DNA of 64,000 bases from Branchipolynoe longqiensis (lineage: Eukaryota; Annelida; Polychaeta; Phyllodocida; Polynoidae), in the NCBI GenBank assembly GCA_030323885.1, contig CM059186.1, positions 153,111,064 through 153,175,063 of the forward strand, in the 5' to 3' direction. The position numbers were made by a program, and so were the translations under genes. Below the pieces are notes generated by a model. It did no database searches. It worked only from the letters and a program-made list of their open reading frames with translations, and was not told where the DNA came from. This document shows positions 41,301 to 51,088 of this stretch, one piece after another. Positions within the stretch are counted from its first letter, which is position 1; each line of letters opens with the position of its first letter.

Positions 41301-41775
41301 GTGGTTGTGTATTTACTTATGTCATGGTGTATAGCGTATTCTTTGTTGGGCATGGATTAATATTAAAAAACCATCAAATGTAATATGACTAGATCAGCAA
41401 TAAAAACTAAATCTTCGGAATTTTGTCAAAAAAATGTGTTTCTCTACAGTGATCAAGATATACACGGAATGGAGAAATCAGAACCTAAACACCAAAATGA
41501 TTACATGGAAATCGGAATGGTTGGAAGGTTTGATTAAAGATTAACTGTATCAGCAATGGCCCTTTATAAACAATTGCCCTGTTGTAAATTAGTATTGTGA
41601 CCAATTCTACTAGCAAAATCCCATTAAAAAATAATTGCCCCACTGTAAGCAGGTATTGCGATTAACTAACTTTACAAACAATAGCCCTTCATAAAACAAT
41701 TTCCGACTGCAAGCTGTTATTGAGACTCACGTTAAAAACAACAGCCCTTCATAAATAATTGCCCCATGGTAACCA
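41301..41775. repeat. Degenerate repeats of about 70-80 bp
   Basis: From about 41540 four units share AACAATAGCCCTTCATAAA(A)CAATTGCCCC..GTAA..GTATTG with many changes. The series seems to go on after two inserted MITEs (GGTACTGCGACTTAA at 42089; CTGTATAAGCAACACCC at 42668). Confidence 0.55.
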
Positions 41776-42087
41776 GGCCGGATTCAAGGTACGCCTCTGA
41801 GACGTCTCGGGGAAATCCCTGACATCACAGTAGTCTGAATGGCAAAAGCAGTTGGTCGCCTCGAAAATGGCTGCACCCATAGGCGGCAGCCATTTTGCAA
41901 TGGAAAAGAAGCGCTCTGATTGGCTGAAACCACTGAATACGGCAACCATTTTCAAGGTGGTTTTTGTCTCTTGTCTGAAAAGGGAGACGTCTCGGAGACC
42001 CCTCGGAGATGCACCCTGAATGGAAATAAGCCAAAAAGCATCGCGGAGATGTAGAGACGTGTCGGAGGCAGACCCTGAATGCGGCCC
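41776..42087. mobile_element. MITE, about 310 bp, GGCCGGATTCA ends
   Basis: Left GGCCGGATTCAAGGTACGCC then TCTGAGACGTCTC; right read inward GGGCCGCATTCAGGGTCTGC then CTCCGACACGTCTC. Inner words GAGACGTCTCGGAG recur. A possible CCAGG/CCCAGG duplication flanks it. Class unknown. Confidence 0.7.
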
Positions 42088-42103
42088 AGGTACTGCGACT
42101 TAA

Positions 42104-42663
42104 GCCGTGTTTACACGGGCAATTGTGAATCGATTTAGGCAAATCGATTTATATGAAGCGATGTAGTGGTGCGTTTACACAAGCGAGTTTTAAAGTGTGT
42201 CGGCGACCGGGAACCAGCAGCTTTAGTAGTACGCCTGTAGCCGGCGAGCACTGCTATGTGTTTAGTTTACACTCGTCGATTTGACGCAGATGTAGCTGCT
42301 ACGTTAATATCGCTTGGAATTGAAGGTTAATTTAATTAAATTTCATTATTTGAGTATGTAATTCTGTTAAATATGATCGCATTCACTAGATTTTGGCCTA
42401 ATCGGGCCCTAACACTGCCGGGCACCAGCGATTAGTTACAGCTGCACCTGTAGCCGGCGAGCACCACTATTTTACACTATTGCCACCGGGAACCAGCTGA
42501 ATCGCTTCATCTATACTACCTCGCGAGGTGGTTTACATGTACCAATTTATATGAATCGATTCAGCCCTAAAAAACCTCAGAGTCGCGTTTACACGGCAAA
42601 TGTGAATCGATCTAGGCAAGTCGTTTTATATGAGGCGTTTTAAATCGCCCGTGTAAACAGGGC
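42104..42663. mobile_element. MITE with TTAA flanks and GCCGTGTTTACACGGGC ends
   Basis: Inverted ends GCCGTGTTTACACGGGC (42104) and GCCCGTGTAAACAGGGC (to 42663), each end itself partly palindromic. TTAA flanks both sides (42100-42103, 42664-42667), the duplication used by piggyBac elements. Subterminal AATCGATTTA(TATGA) blocks at both ends. The interior shares the TTAAATTTCATTATTTGAGT and GGGCACCAGCGATTAG modules with 6190-7130. Confidence 0.8.
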
Positions 42664-42744
42664 TTAACTGTATAAGCAACACCCGTTCCTTTCGTAACAG
42701 CGCTGTCTGCGTAGATCAGTCATCAGGCTATTTTGCGATTAGTT

Positions 42745-42937
42745 TAAAGGGGCCAGATATAGGTCGCTGGCGACGGGAACCGTACTCCGACAAATGCTCT
42801 CCAAGCACAACCTTGTTTGGGTTTTATGTCTAAAGAACCAAATATGTGTGGGGAGAGTAGGGGACCCACTTCACCACCAGAAGTGGGTCAGTTCTGAGGC
42901 TGGTACTAGCTGGCAGCTGTTGTTTTTAAAATGGCTG
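42745..42937. repeat. End fragment of the 16663-17200 MITE type
   Basis: AAAGGGGCCAGATATAGGTC, TCCGACAAATGCTCTCCAAG match the right end of the 16663 element in inverse orientation. Not enough remains for a full element. Confidence 0.55.
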
Positions 42938-44374
42938 GGTGAGTGGAGAGAAGGGAGAGTAAAACTGGGGTATTTTCAATCTTCTTTAGAGTAGTTCAAT
43001 CAGGAAATATATTTGTGTAATGTAAAATATATGTTAGTACAATTACATTGCATAATTCAATGAGAAACAGATATAGATGAAAAACAATTTTTTGTTGATG
43101 AATGTAAAAAAGGTTCTGCTGTGTATGGGGTTTGAACCCACACCACCAAACAACTTCAGATTACAAGTCCAACACTCTAACCACTAGGCCACAGAGACCA
43201 CACATAAGTAATAGTCTCAGTTCAGGCTATTTGTGTATAGGACGTCACATATACAAGGGATGGTCAAAACACCCGTGGCCTCGCCGGCTACAAGCTCAGC
43301 TGTAACTATCGCTGGTGCCCGGCAGTGTTAGGGACCGATTAGGCCGAAATCATCGGGATAAACAAACCCACTTGCAAGACTACGCGCAGTGCAAAACGTT
43401 AGTTTTATTCAAAATTAATAGAAATCCAGAACCCTAACTTTGCCTAACCATCTCAATCTAATATAATCTTCTTGGTAAACATGTTTTCTATATGTGTACC
43501 AATCGATTTGTTTCTAGGTGGTATGGTTTTAGAGATATTTCACTTTTTCTGTAAGAAGATTGCTCACAGCACAGCCATTGAGTTGACATGGGACGCAGTG
43601 TGAAACGTTAATTTTATTCAAAATTAATAGAAATCCAGAACCCTAACCTTATCAATTTAATATAATCTTCTTGGTAAACATGTTTTCTATATGTGTGCCA
43701 AACGAATTGTCTCTAGGTGGTTTGGTTTTAGAGATATTTCACTTTTTCTGTAAGAAGATTGCTCACTGCCATTGACAATGCACTGAGTTTGCACTCAAAC
43801 TTAGCTTTGTTTATCCTGACGCAGACGACCGGAAGTCAGTCTCGCACATGCGTTCGGCCAATGCTGAACTCCCTTTAATGCGATCATATTTAACAGAATT
43901 ACATAGTCAAATAATGAAATTTAATTAAATTAACCTTAAATTCCAAGCGATATTAACGTAGCAGCTAGATCGGCGTCGAATCGCCGAGTGTAAACAAAAC
44001 AAATAGAAGTGGCCTCGTTCTCGCGAAATTAGGACATGCCCATATATGGCCAAACCGTGGCATCGTGTATTCACAAATAGCCTGAACTGAGAGTACTAAA
44101 CATGTGTGGTCTCTGTGGCCTAGTGGTTAGAGTGTTGGACTTGTAATCTGAAGTTGTTTGGTGGTGTGGGTTCAAACCTCACCCACTGCAGAACATTTTT
44201 TACATTCAACAAAAAAAAAAGTTTTTCATCTATATCTGTTTCTCATTGAATTATGCAATGTAATTGTACTAACATATATTTTACATTATGCAAATATATT
44301 TCCTCATTGCACTACTCTAAAGAAGATTGAAAATACCTCAGTATTACCCTCCCTTCTCTCCACTCACCCAGCAC
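42938..44374. repeat. Fold-back structure: inverted SINE-like arms around satellite
   Basis: Arms of about 304 bp (42938-43241 and 44068-44374) are inverted copies at roughly 90 percent identity. Each holds a tRNA-like segment: right arm GTGGCCTAGTGGTTAGAG (A box), anticodon-like ACTTGTAATC, then GGGTTCAAACCTC (B box) at 44107-44190; left arm the inverse at 43130-43205. The arms match beyond the tRNA-like part on both sides, so this is not simply two SINE insertions. The 826-bp middle has two roughly 215-bp satellite units (43371-43800) and modules of the 6190-7130 family. Confidence 0.75.
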
Positions 44375-44875
44375 AACAATCCAGGTCACTCTCTTGTGCA
44401 CCACCAAGTGGAAAAGTTCAGTACTAAGCATGCACCACCCCTGTGGCACACATCTGAACTATTCTGAGTTTGTTTGTTTTCCCGGCGACGAATATCTCCT
44501 CCCTTTAAAAGATTAGACCACGAGTTATGACAGTCTTTATATGCGAGTCTTCACTTTATGTAGCTCACCTTATAGTCCAGTCAATTTGTTAATAGTTAAT
44601 GAGGCATGGTGAATTCGTTCTGCCGTTAAATTAATTTTTTTAAACAGGTGATTGTATTTAGGACACGTAAATGTTCTGTGAACATTAAGTAAAATGCCCC
44701 AATGCTGCTGTTTTGTGTGTTTAGTTTTATACAATATACAACACATAATACACTTCAATATTCAGTACTTCAGTATGGTCAATGGTCATTGTGCAATACC
44801 TAGTTATGCTTATCAGACACAGCTTTGTTCAAGTAACAACAACCACAATTCTAATAGTACTTAATACAAGTATCG
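44375..44875. other. No recognised feature
   Basis: AT-rich sequence without a recognisable element. Confidence 0.4.
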
Positions 44876-45192
44876 GACCGGATGGCAGCATCAGTAAGAG
44901 CGCTGGCCTACTTCTTGTGCTGGAGAGTTCATGGGTTTGAACCCCGACTGAGACAATCCAATTACTTACACATTTTATATTTGTCATTGCTTAGGCCTGG
45001 CACCCAGCATTAATAGAATAAGGTAGGGGCTGGTTTTGTCAGTACACGGATAATATGACTGAGTGGGATATTGTGTCATGGGTCATGGGGCAGCACTATA
45101 AAGTCATCATGAGCGTGCACTGTCAGAAGTCGGTATGCATCCTGATATGACCTTAGATGATGGTAGGATATCAAACCCCCAACAAGCAACCT
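44876..45192 (+). mobile_element. tRNA-derived SINE (family 1), diverged
   Basis: Head GGATGGCAGCATCAGTAAGA and GGGTTTGAACCCC, body with AATATGACTGAGTGGGATAT and GGCAGCACTATAAAGTCAT, 3' end CCTGATATGACCTTAGATGA. Its B-box side is clear while the 5' third has drifted. Confidence 0.8.
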
Positions 45193-45359
45193 TCTAATAC
45201 GAGTCCTTTATTTATACAGAAACTAAATGACAATGATCCCTGTTTAAATTTATTTTATTTTTAAGAACAAGAATAAAAGATTGAGGTTATAAGATTAGGT
45301 ATAGACCCCTTTCAATGTTTGTAAACATTGTGTATACCCACGCAGCTTGGTTGCAGAAC

Positions 45360-46035
45360 AAATGCACACTGCCACTGAGTTTGCCAGTACGTGCAGTGCA
45401 AAACGTTTATTTTATTCAAAATTAATAGAAATCCAGAACCCTAACCATATAAATTTAATATAATCTATTCGTTGAATATGTTTTCTATATGTGTTCCAAG
45501 CAGTTTGTTTCTAGGTGGTGTGGTTTTAGAGATATTTCACTTTTTCTGTACTGTACGAGATTGCTCACTGCCATTGACAATGCATTGAGTTTGCGGTATG
45601 CGTAGTGCAAAACGTCAGTTTTATTCAAAATTAATAGAAATCCAGAACCCTAACCATATCAATTTAATATAATCTTTTTGGTAAACATGTTTTCTATATG
45701 TGTACCAATGCGATTTGTTCCTAGGTGATGTCATTTTAGAGATATTTAACTTTTTCTGTATTGAAGATTGCTCACGGCCATTGACAATCCATTGAGTGTA
45801 TGAGTACGCGGAAATGGCAGACGGCAAAACGTAAGCTTTATTCAAAATTAGTAGAAATCCAGAACCCTAACCTGATCCATCTTAAGATATCTGCTTGGTG
45901 AACGAATGTAAACATGATGGTGAAGTGTAAATCAGTTTGCTATTTAGATGTTGTATCCCTGTAGAGATATTTAACTTTTTCTGTATGAAGATTTGTCACT
46001 GCCATTGACACTGCTTTGAGTTTGCTGGTACGCGC
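45360..46035. repeat. About 215-bp satellite, three units, left of the Gypsy element
   Basis: Each unit runs TTGAGTTTGC, GCAGTGCAAAACGT, ATTCAAAATTAATAGAAATC, CAGAACCCTAACC, AACATGTTTTCTATATGTGT, TTAGAGATATTTAACTTTTT, GATTGCTCAC. The array is cut by the Gypsy insertion and continues at 51089-51480. Same unit as inside the MITE at 25351-25919 and in the fold-back at 43371-43800. Confidence 0.88.
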
Positions 46036-46168
46036 TGTAATGTAACGACCCGAACTCTATGATGTCTGGTACACAAGTGTCGTTTATTCTTAGCTAACAC
46101 AGCCACGCCGCTCGCCGTTCCACACCAGTGACCTCGTGTCACCCGTACATATATATACATATACAACA
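46036..46168 (-). repeat. 3' LTR of the Gypsy element
   Basis: 133 bp; differs from the other LTR at two positions (CTATGATG against CTGTGATG; TTCTTAGC against TTCTAAGC). A TATATATA stretch lies near its start in element sense. Confidence 0.93.
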
Positions 46169-46436
46169 TCTCCCTTTTCAATGATCAAAAAAACAAACAA
46201 AAAAAACAAACAAAAAAAACAAAAACAAAAACGATTTAGTTCTACATCAACATTTATTTTTATTTTTTTCTAACTTCAACAGAATTGTCACATAATACAG
46301 TTTGGTCATTCCAAGCGTCACCTGACTGCTCTCTATAATCTACATTATGACTTTGATACATGTTCACTATCTCTTTCTTGTCTATCAATTCGTTACTTAC
46401 TTCATACTTCTTATCCTTGTATTCTCTTTACTCTGC

Positions 46437-49400
46437 CTATAAGTCAAGCCTGACTGTGGGTTTTATTTTACGCCCGAATCTGGATGTTTTGACCGCAGTC
46501 TCCGGAGCCACCTGTTTCGTTGGTGTTGGAATTATGTGATCCGCCGGTGCTATAAATACCTGCGATCTGTTTCGGTGCAGTGTGTTGTTTGCCTTGTTTG
46601 CTATCTGATATTCTCGGCCGGTACGGCCGGTGTTGCCTACCACTATGCCTTTTTGCCAGGCCCCTTTGTGAGTTTGATACTTCACTCTTTCCCCCACCGG
46701 GATCGCTTTGTGTGTTTGCCCAGCTGTTTTGTCGTGGTACTGTTTTTGTTTTTGTTGGATCAGTTTTATTTGTGTTGTCTTGTCCTGTTGTATGTTTGGC
46801 AATAATTGTTGTTTGACTATTGGTATTCGTGACCGGAGACGTCTGCTCATCAGCAGTTGTGCTGGAGACGCGTTTATTATGTCTAACGGCGTATTTCTGT
46901 AGTTAAGCATTGCTATATGTATATCTTTTTGGTCCGCTGTGCATTTCTTTATCATGTTTTTTACGGTTTGGACAAACCTTTCGACTTGTCCATTGCTCCG
47001 TGGGTATAATGGGCTGGAATATGTCGGAGTGAATTGGTAGTGTTCTGCAAATCTTCTATATTCTTCACTCCGAAACTGCGGCCCGTTGTCTGAGACAACG
47101 TACCTGGGTATGCCATGTCGTGCAAAGTTTCGCTTTAGTGACTCTATTACTGTGTGTGAAGTGGTATCGCCAATTTGGTCTATTTCGGGATACTTGCTGT
47201 AGTAGTCTACCGTTAAGACATACGCTTTGTTGTGGATCTCGAACAAATCTACTCCTATCTTGTGGTATGGAATGCTTTCAACATTATGATTGATCAAGGG
47301 CTCTTTATGCAATTTGTTGCGGTTGTTTTGACATGTGTTACATCTACTTATTCTGTTCTCTATGTGTTTATTTATATTGGGCCAAAACACGGAATCTCTT
47401 GCTAACTGTTTAGTTTTTGTGATTCCAGCATGTGATTCGTATAAAATGTCTAACATGGTGTGCCTTGCTTCCTGCGGTATCAGAACCCGGTTTCCCTTCA
47501 TCACTAGATTATCTTCGATAGTAAGCTCATCTTTATATGACTGATATTGTCTCAGTTGTGGTGATAGGCTCTCAAATGGCGTATCCCAACCATTCTTGAT
47601 CTGAAACTTTAGCTCCGTCATTGCTTTGTCAGTTGTGTAATCTTGCATGATTCTTTCCAATATTCCCGAACGCGCGTCTATTGCCGCCACACTTAAGGTG
47701 TCATCGAACAGATTTACTGGATGCAGGCTGCAGCTGTGTGCCCTGGACAGTGCGTCTGCAAAAGACATCAATTTCCCTTTAACATGTGTGAGCGTGATGT
47801 TGTAGTTTTGCAACCGCATGCGCATTCGTTGCATTCGAGCAGAGAGTGTGTGGATTTGTTTGGACATGATGGCCACCAGGGGTTTGTGATCAGTTTCCAC
47901 TACTATTTCTTGGCCGAAAATATACTCGTGGAATCTGCTGCAACCAAAACAGATTGCCAGCAACTCCTTTTCGATTGTTGCATAATTAGACTGAGCGCGA
48001 TCTAACGCCCTAGAGGCCATTGCCACAGGTTTCCCCTTTTGCATCAAAACTGCCCCTAATCCCGATTGACATGCATCTACTTGCAATACGATCGGCTCCA
48101 AACTGTCATAATAGGCCAGTACAGGTGCTGATTTCAATTTTTCCTTTAAGACATCAAATGCAAGTTGTTGTTCATACTGCCAGTGCCAAACGACATCCTT
48201 TGATAGAAGCGTGCGCAGTGGTTTGGCGATTTCTGACATATTGGGTATGAACTTGTGTACATACCCAACCATGCCGAGAAATCGCTGCACACCTGCTTTG
48301 TCGGTGGGCTCCGGCAACTCAACAATAGCCTGGACTCTGCCTGGATCTGGTTTGACCCCATTTTGAGTCAGTAAGTGCCCAACATACGCTACTTGTTTTC
48401 GGCATATTTTCGACTTGCTCGGATTGAGCTTAAGGCCAACTGCTCGGGCCCTTTCCAATACTGCTTTCAGTCGCGTATTGTGCTCAGCCACAGACGATCC
48501 ATATATTAAAATGTCATCTGTCACAATCCCAACTCCGGGAAGGTCTCCCATCAATTTTTCCATCTCCTGTATGAAGATGTCTCCGGCAGTTTTCAAGCCG
48601 AAGGGTAGACGGGTATATCGGAACCGCCCCCACGGAGTATTGAATGTGCAGAGACGCGAGCTTTCTGGATCTAATTTTATTTGCCAGTATCCTGACTGGG
48701 CATCTAGCACTGAGAAAAATTTTGCCTTTGCTGTATTTGCCAAAATTTCTTCAATCGTTTTAGTATGAAAGGGACCTCTTTTGACAGCCCGGTTGAGCTT
48801 GGTGGGATCCAGGCAGATCCTTATTTTATCTGGCTTGCGAACAATAGTGATCGAGTTCACCCATTCGGTTGGTTCTATCTGTTCTTCGATCACTCCCATT
48901 TCTAACATGCGCTCTATCTCTTTATACACTTTATCCCTGATAGCATACGGGATTCTCCATGGCGGATCTATCGAGGGCGTAACATTACAGTCAACATGTA
49001 TAACGGCATTTGTTTTGATTAGCCCCAGTCCTCTGAATACATCATCATATTGGCTTACCAATTCTTCGGCTTCTGGGCTGACGCACTGTTTTGTCGTATC
49101 ACAGCTTTCTGATTTTTCTTTCTTAATGTCATCAACCCTGGCTAGCATGCCTAGGTCAACACAGGCATGTTTGCCCAGTATAGGATGCCCTCCGTTGATG
49201 ACTTGGAACGTGATCATCTGGCCTTTGATCTTGATTCGTGCCGCACCTTCTGGAATAATGCGATGCCCTGAGAACGATATCAATGTACACTTGGTTACTT
49301 CCAGATTATCACACTTGATCTTGTCATGGATGTGCTGTGGGAGTACATTGGCCTCTGACCCCGTGTCCAGTTTGAACCGCACCGGAACGTTGTTTACCTT

Positions 49401-49472
49401 GATCGTGGTGAACCACAACTCCAACTTGCTCTTGTCATCGGTGTCTAACTCACCCACGAAACAGATCGGCCA
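46437..49472 (-). CDS. Pol polyprotein of the Gypsy element
   Basis: Over 1000 residues without a stop. Order: aspartic protease (FKLDTGSEANVLP, near residue 30), reverse transcriptase (RICLDPTKLNRAVKRG; FSVLDAQSGYWQIKLD; RLPFGLKTAGDIF; catalytic GIVTDDILIYG, where TDD replaces the usual VDD), RNase H (VLQVDACQSGLGAVLMQKG; FGQEIVVETDHKPLVA; LMSFADALSRAH) and integrase (H-x-C zinc site YESHAGITKTKQL ... CNTC; core VGVDLFEIHNKAY, VVSDNGPQFRSEEY, PRSNGQVERFVQTVK with the D,D,E residues). The protease-RT-RNase H-integrase order defines Ty3/Gypsy. No chromodomain and no envelope gene are seen. Similar to the K02A2.6-like proteins of invertebrate genomes. Confidence 0.94.
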   Translation of the reverse strand, partial: WPICFVGELDTDDKSKLELWFTTIKVNNVPVRFKLDTGSEANVLPQHIHDKIKCDNLEVTKCTLISFSGHRIIPEGAARIKIKGQMITFQVINGGHPILGKHACVDLGMLARVDDIKKEKSESCDTTKQCVSPEAEELVSQYDDVFRGLGLIKTNAVIHVDCNVTPSIDPPWRIPYAIRDKVYKEIERMLEMGVIEEQIEPTEWVNSITIVRKPDKIRICLDPTKLNRAVKRGPFHTKTIEEILANTAKAKFFSVLDAQSGYWQIKLDPESSRLCTFNTPWGRFRYTRLPFGLKTAGDIFIQEMEKLMGDLPGVGIVTDDILIYGSSVAEHNTRLKAVLERARAVGLKLNPSKSKICRKQVAYVGHLLTQNGVKPDPGRVQAIVELPEPTDKAGVQRFLGMVGYVHKFIPNMSEIAKPLRTLLSKDVVWHWQYEQQLAFDVLKEKLKSAPVLAYYDSLEPIVLQVDACQSGLGAVLMQKGKPVAMASRALDRAQSNYATIEKELLAICFGCSRFHEYIFGQEIVVETDHKPLVAIMSKQIHTLSARMQRMRMRLQNYNITLTHVKGKLMSFADALSRAHSCSLHPVNLFDDTLSVAAIDARSGILERIMQDYTTDKAMTELKFQIKNGWDTPFESLSPQLRQYQSYKDELTIEDNLVMKGNRVLIPQEARHTMLDILYESHAGITKTKQLARDSVFWPNINKHIENRISRCNTCQNNRNKLHKEPLINHNVESIPYHKIGVDLFEIHNKAYVLTVDYYSKYPEIDQIGDTTSHTVIESLKRNFARHGIPRYVVSDNGPQFRSEEYRRFAEHYQFTPTYSSPLYPRSNGQVERFVQTVKNMIKKCTADQKDIHIAMLNYRNTPLDIINASPAQLLMSRRLRSRIPIVKQQLLPNIQQDKTTQIKLIQQKQKQYHDKTAGQTHKAIPVGERVKYQTHKGAWQKGIVVGNTGRTGREYQIANKANNTLHRNRSQVFIAPADHIIPTPTKQVAPETAVKTSRFGRKIKPTVRLDL

Positions 49473-50367
49473 TCAGCGCATCAATCTGCGATTCCTCCTT
49501 GTCGGCATCTTCCGCTAGCTGACGCGATTCCTCCATCTGTACATCATGCACTGGGGCTGACCGGCTTCGACATACTTTAGTGAAGTGTCCCACCTTCCGG
49601 CATGTAATGCATGTTTTCCCTTGAGCAGGGCACAGACCCCTCCTATGCATGTAGCCACAGTTGCCGCACGTGGTGCGACTGTTCTTGTTTTGGTTGGGGG
49701 GCCCTCTCCCGGCAGGCCTCCACGATGGCGCCGGTACGCGTGGCCCCGACGCGTATGATGCCCATGCAGCAGCTCCTCTGACTATGTCGTCTACTTCGCT
49801 TGCGCCATCTCCCATTGCTTTACCTTCCAACTTTGCTGCTTCAAACTCGCTCAGCTCACACACCTCTATCGCCCTCTGCAATTTTAAGTCCGTTGTTCGT
49901 AGCAACTTGCTGCGGAGTCGCGAACTTTTAACTCCCGCCACAATCCTGTCCCGTAGTAGTGAGTCTTCGGTCTCCCCGTAATCGCAGTCTTTTACTTCAT
50001 CCCTCAGCGCTGTTAGATATGTGGCCATGCTTTCCGACCCCTGGTTATGGGTATTGAATTTACACCGTGTTATTATGATGTTCGACTTTCCAGTACAATA
50101 CCGCCTAAATTCTTCTACCAGCGGCACTATTTTGTTTTCATTTTCTGCATCAAACTTCATGTTTGCGTGCACTCGCTGTGCCTCTATTCCTGCCACATGC
50201 AGGAATATATTGCATTGCACTATCTCAGTTCTCGCACTTATGCCGGCCGCTATAGTGTAAACCCTGAAGGCTCTGTACCACTCCTTCCAGTTATTAGTCA
50301 AATTTCTGTCAAGAACTAGAGGTCCTGGCGGCTTCAGACCAGGGAGCGGGGGCATTGTGTTCGGCAT
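49450..50367 (-). CDS. Gag of the Gypsy element
   Basis: The most likely start is the ATG at 50367-50365, giving MPNTMPPLPGLKPPGPLVL; the frame is open further up to 50802 but that part is leader-like. A capsid-like helical region follows (NNWKEWYRAFRVYTIAAG, then FRRYCTGKSNIIITRCKF, MATYLTALRDEVKDCDYG, LLRDRIVAGVKSSRLRSKLL). Two Cys-rich knuckles come next (CGNCGYMHRRGLCPAQGKTC and CRKVGHFTKVC). It ends TGA at 49452-49450. The pol frame opens 20 bases before this stop in another frame, so pol is probably made by frameshifting. Confidence 0.88.
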   Translation of the reverse strand: MPNTMPPLPGLKPPGPLVLDRNLTNNWKEWYRAFRVYTIAAGISARTEIVQCNIFLHVAGIEAQRVHANMKFDAENENKIVPLVEEFRRYCTGKSNIIITRCKFNTHNQGSESMATYLTALRDEVKDCDYGETEDSLLRDRIVAGVKSSRLRSKLLRTTDLKLQRAIEVCELSEFEAAKLEGKAMGDGASEVDDIVRGAAAWASYASGPRVPAPSWRPAGRGPPNQNKNSRTTCGNCGYMHRRGLCPAQGKTCITCRKVGHFTKVCRSRSAPVHDVQMEESRQLAEDADKEESQIDALMADLFRG

Positions 50368-50938
50368 GTCTGCAGTGACAGTAGCAGTAGTGACAGCAAT
50401 AGAATTGACAGTAGCAGCAGTGAGTGACAGCAGTGTCAGTGACAGCAGTATCACTCTGACACCGAGCATTGAAGTCTGCCTTGCAACAAAATGGCGCCGG
50501 TGGGCGTGGCACCGGTGCGTACGGTGCTCTTGCGGCGATGTCCACACACCAGTAGGCTTCACACTTGTTTCAGTCACACACACAAGCACTAATGTTCTAA
50601 ATACTATCGACATAGGTTCGTGAAGTACATTAAAATGGTTCTGTCGAAAACAAATGATAAACTGTACCTTTCGACGTATATCAAGGGCGACAAGAATGCA
50701 GTCAGACACATTCACGCTGCACTGTAGGTTGTCGTGGTTGAAGCAATTTTCGCGAGTCGACTCCACCCGAGCTGTTACGGTGAGACAACTGCTGCGACAC
50801 AAACTATTTACTGTTTAAAACCACGATACCTGGTGCCGTTGCTGAAAGCTTCTTGTCCTCGTAGTCATAACCCAGTCTGGCCATTTCTCACTGTCCAATA
50901 TGCCAGTCTCACCTACCGGTTATAGCAAGCTCGCAGAA

Positions 50939-50955
50939 CCCCACATCTGATACCA
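50939..50955 (-). other. Primer-binding site of the Gypsy element
   Basis: TGGTATCAGATGTGGGG in element sense begins at the base after the 5' LTR. The first ten bases match the class of PBS paired with initiator Met tRNA in other retrotransposons; which tRNA is used here is inference. Confidence 0.7.
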
Positions 50956-51088
50956 TGTAATGTAACGACCCGAACTCTGTGATGTCTGGTACACAAGTGT
51001 CGTTTATTCTAAGCTAACACAGCCACGCCGCTCGCCGTTCCACACCAGTGACCTCGTGTCACCCGTACATATATATACATATACAACA
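50956..51088 (-). repeat. 5' LTR of the Gypsy element
   Basis: 133 bp, TG...CA ends, followed in element sense directly by the primer-binding site. Very short for a Gypsy LTR. Confidence 0.93.

Larger units (their letters stand above)
46036..51088 (-). mobile_element. Ty3/Gypsy LTR retrotransposon, near intact, tiny LTRs
   Basis: LTRs are 46036-46168 (3') and 50956-51088 (5'), both 133 bp, starting TGTTGTATATG and ending CATTACA in element sense, with two differences. Next to the 5' LTR is TGGTATCAGATGTGGGG (50955-50939), a primer-binding site of the TGGTATCAGA kind, similar to sites matched to initiator Met tRNA in other elements. Next to the 3' LTR is the polypurine tract TGAAAAGGGAGA (46180-46169). 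Gag and pol ORFs are open. It is inserted in the 215-bp satellite; a clear target duplication is not seen. Few LTR changes suggest a recent insertion. Confidence 0.95.

Noticed and set aside
41749..42142. Minus-strand frames as host exons
   Set aside because: They lie within a MITE with clear inverted ends and show no protein similarity.
43130..44190. Two candidate tRNA genes in inverted orientation
   Set aside because: They have A- and B-box-like words, but the arms and variable region do not pair as a tRNA and they are part of the fold-back arms.
46536..49518. Plus-strand frames up to 245 residues
   Set aside because: Shadows of the Gypsy pol gene on the other strand.
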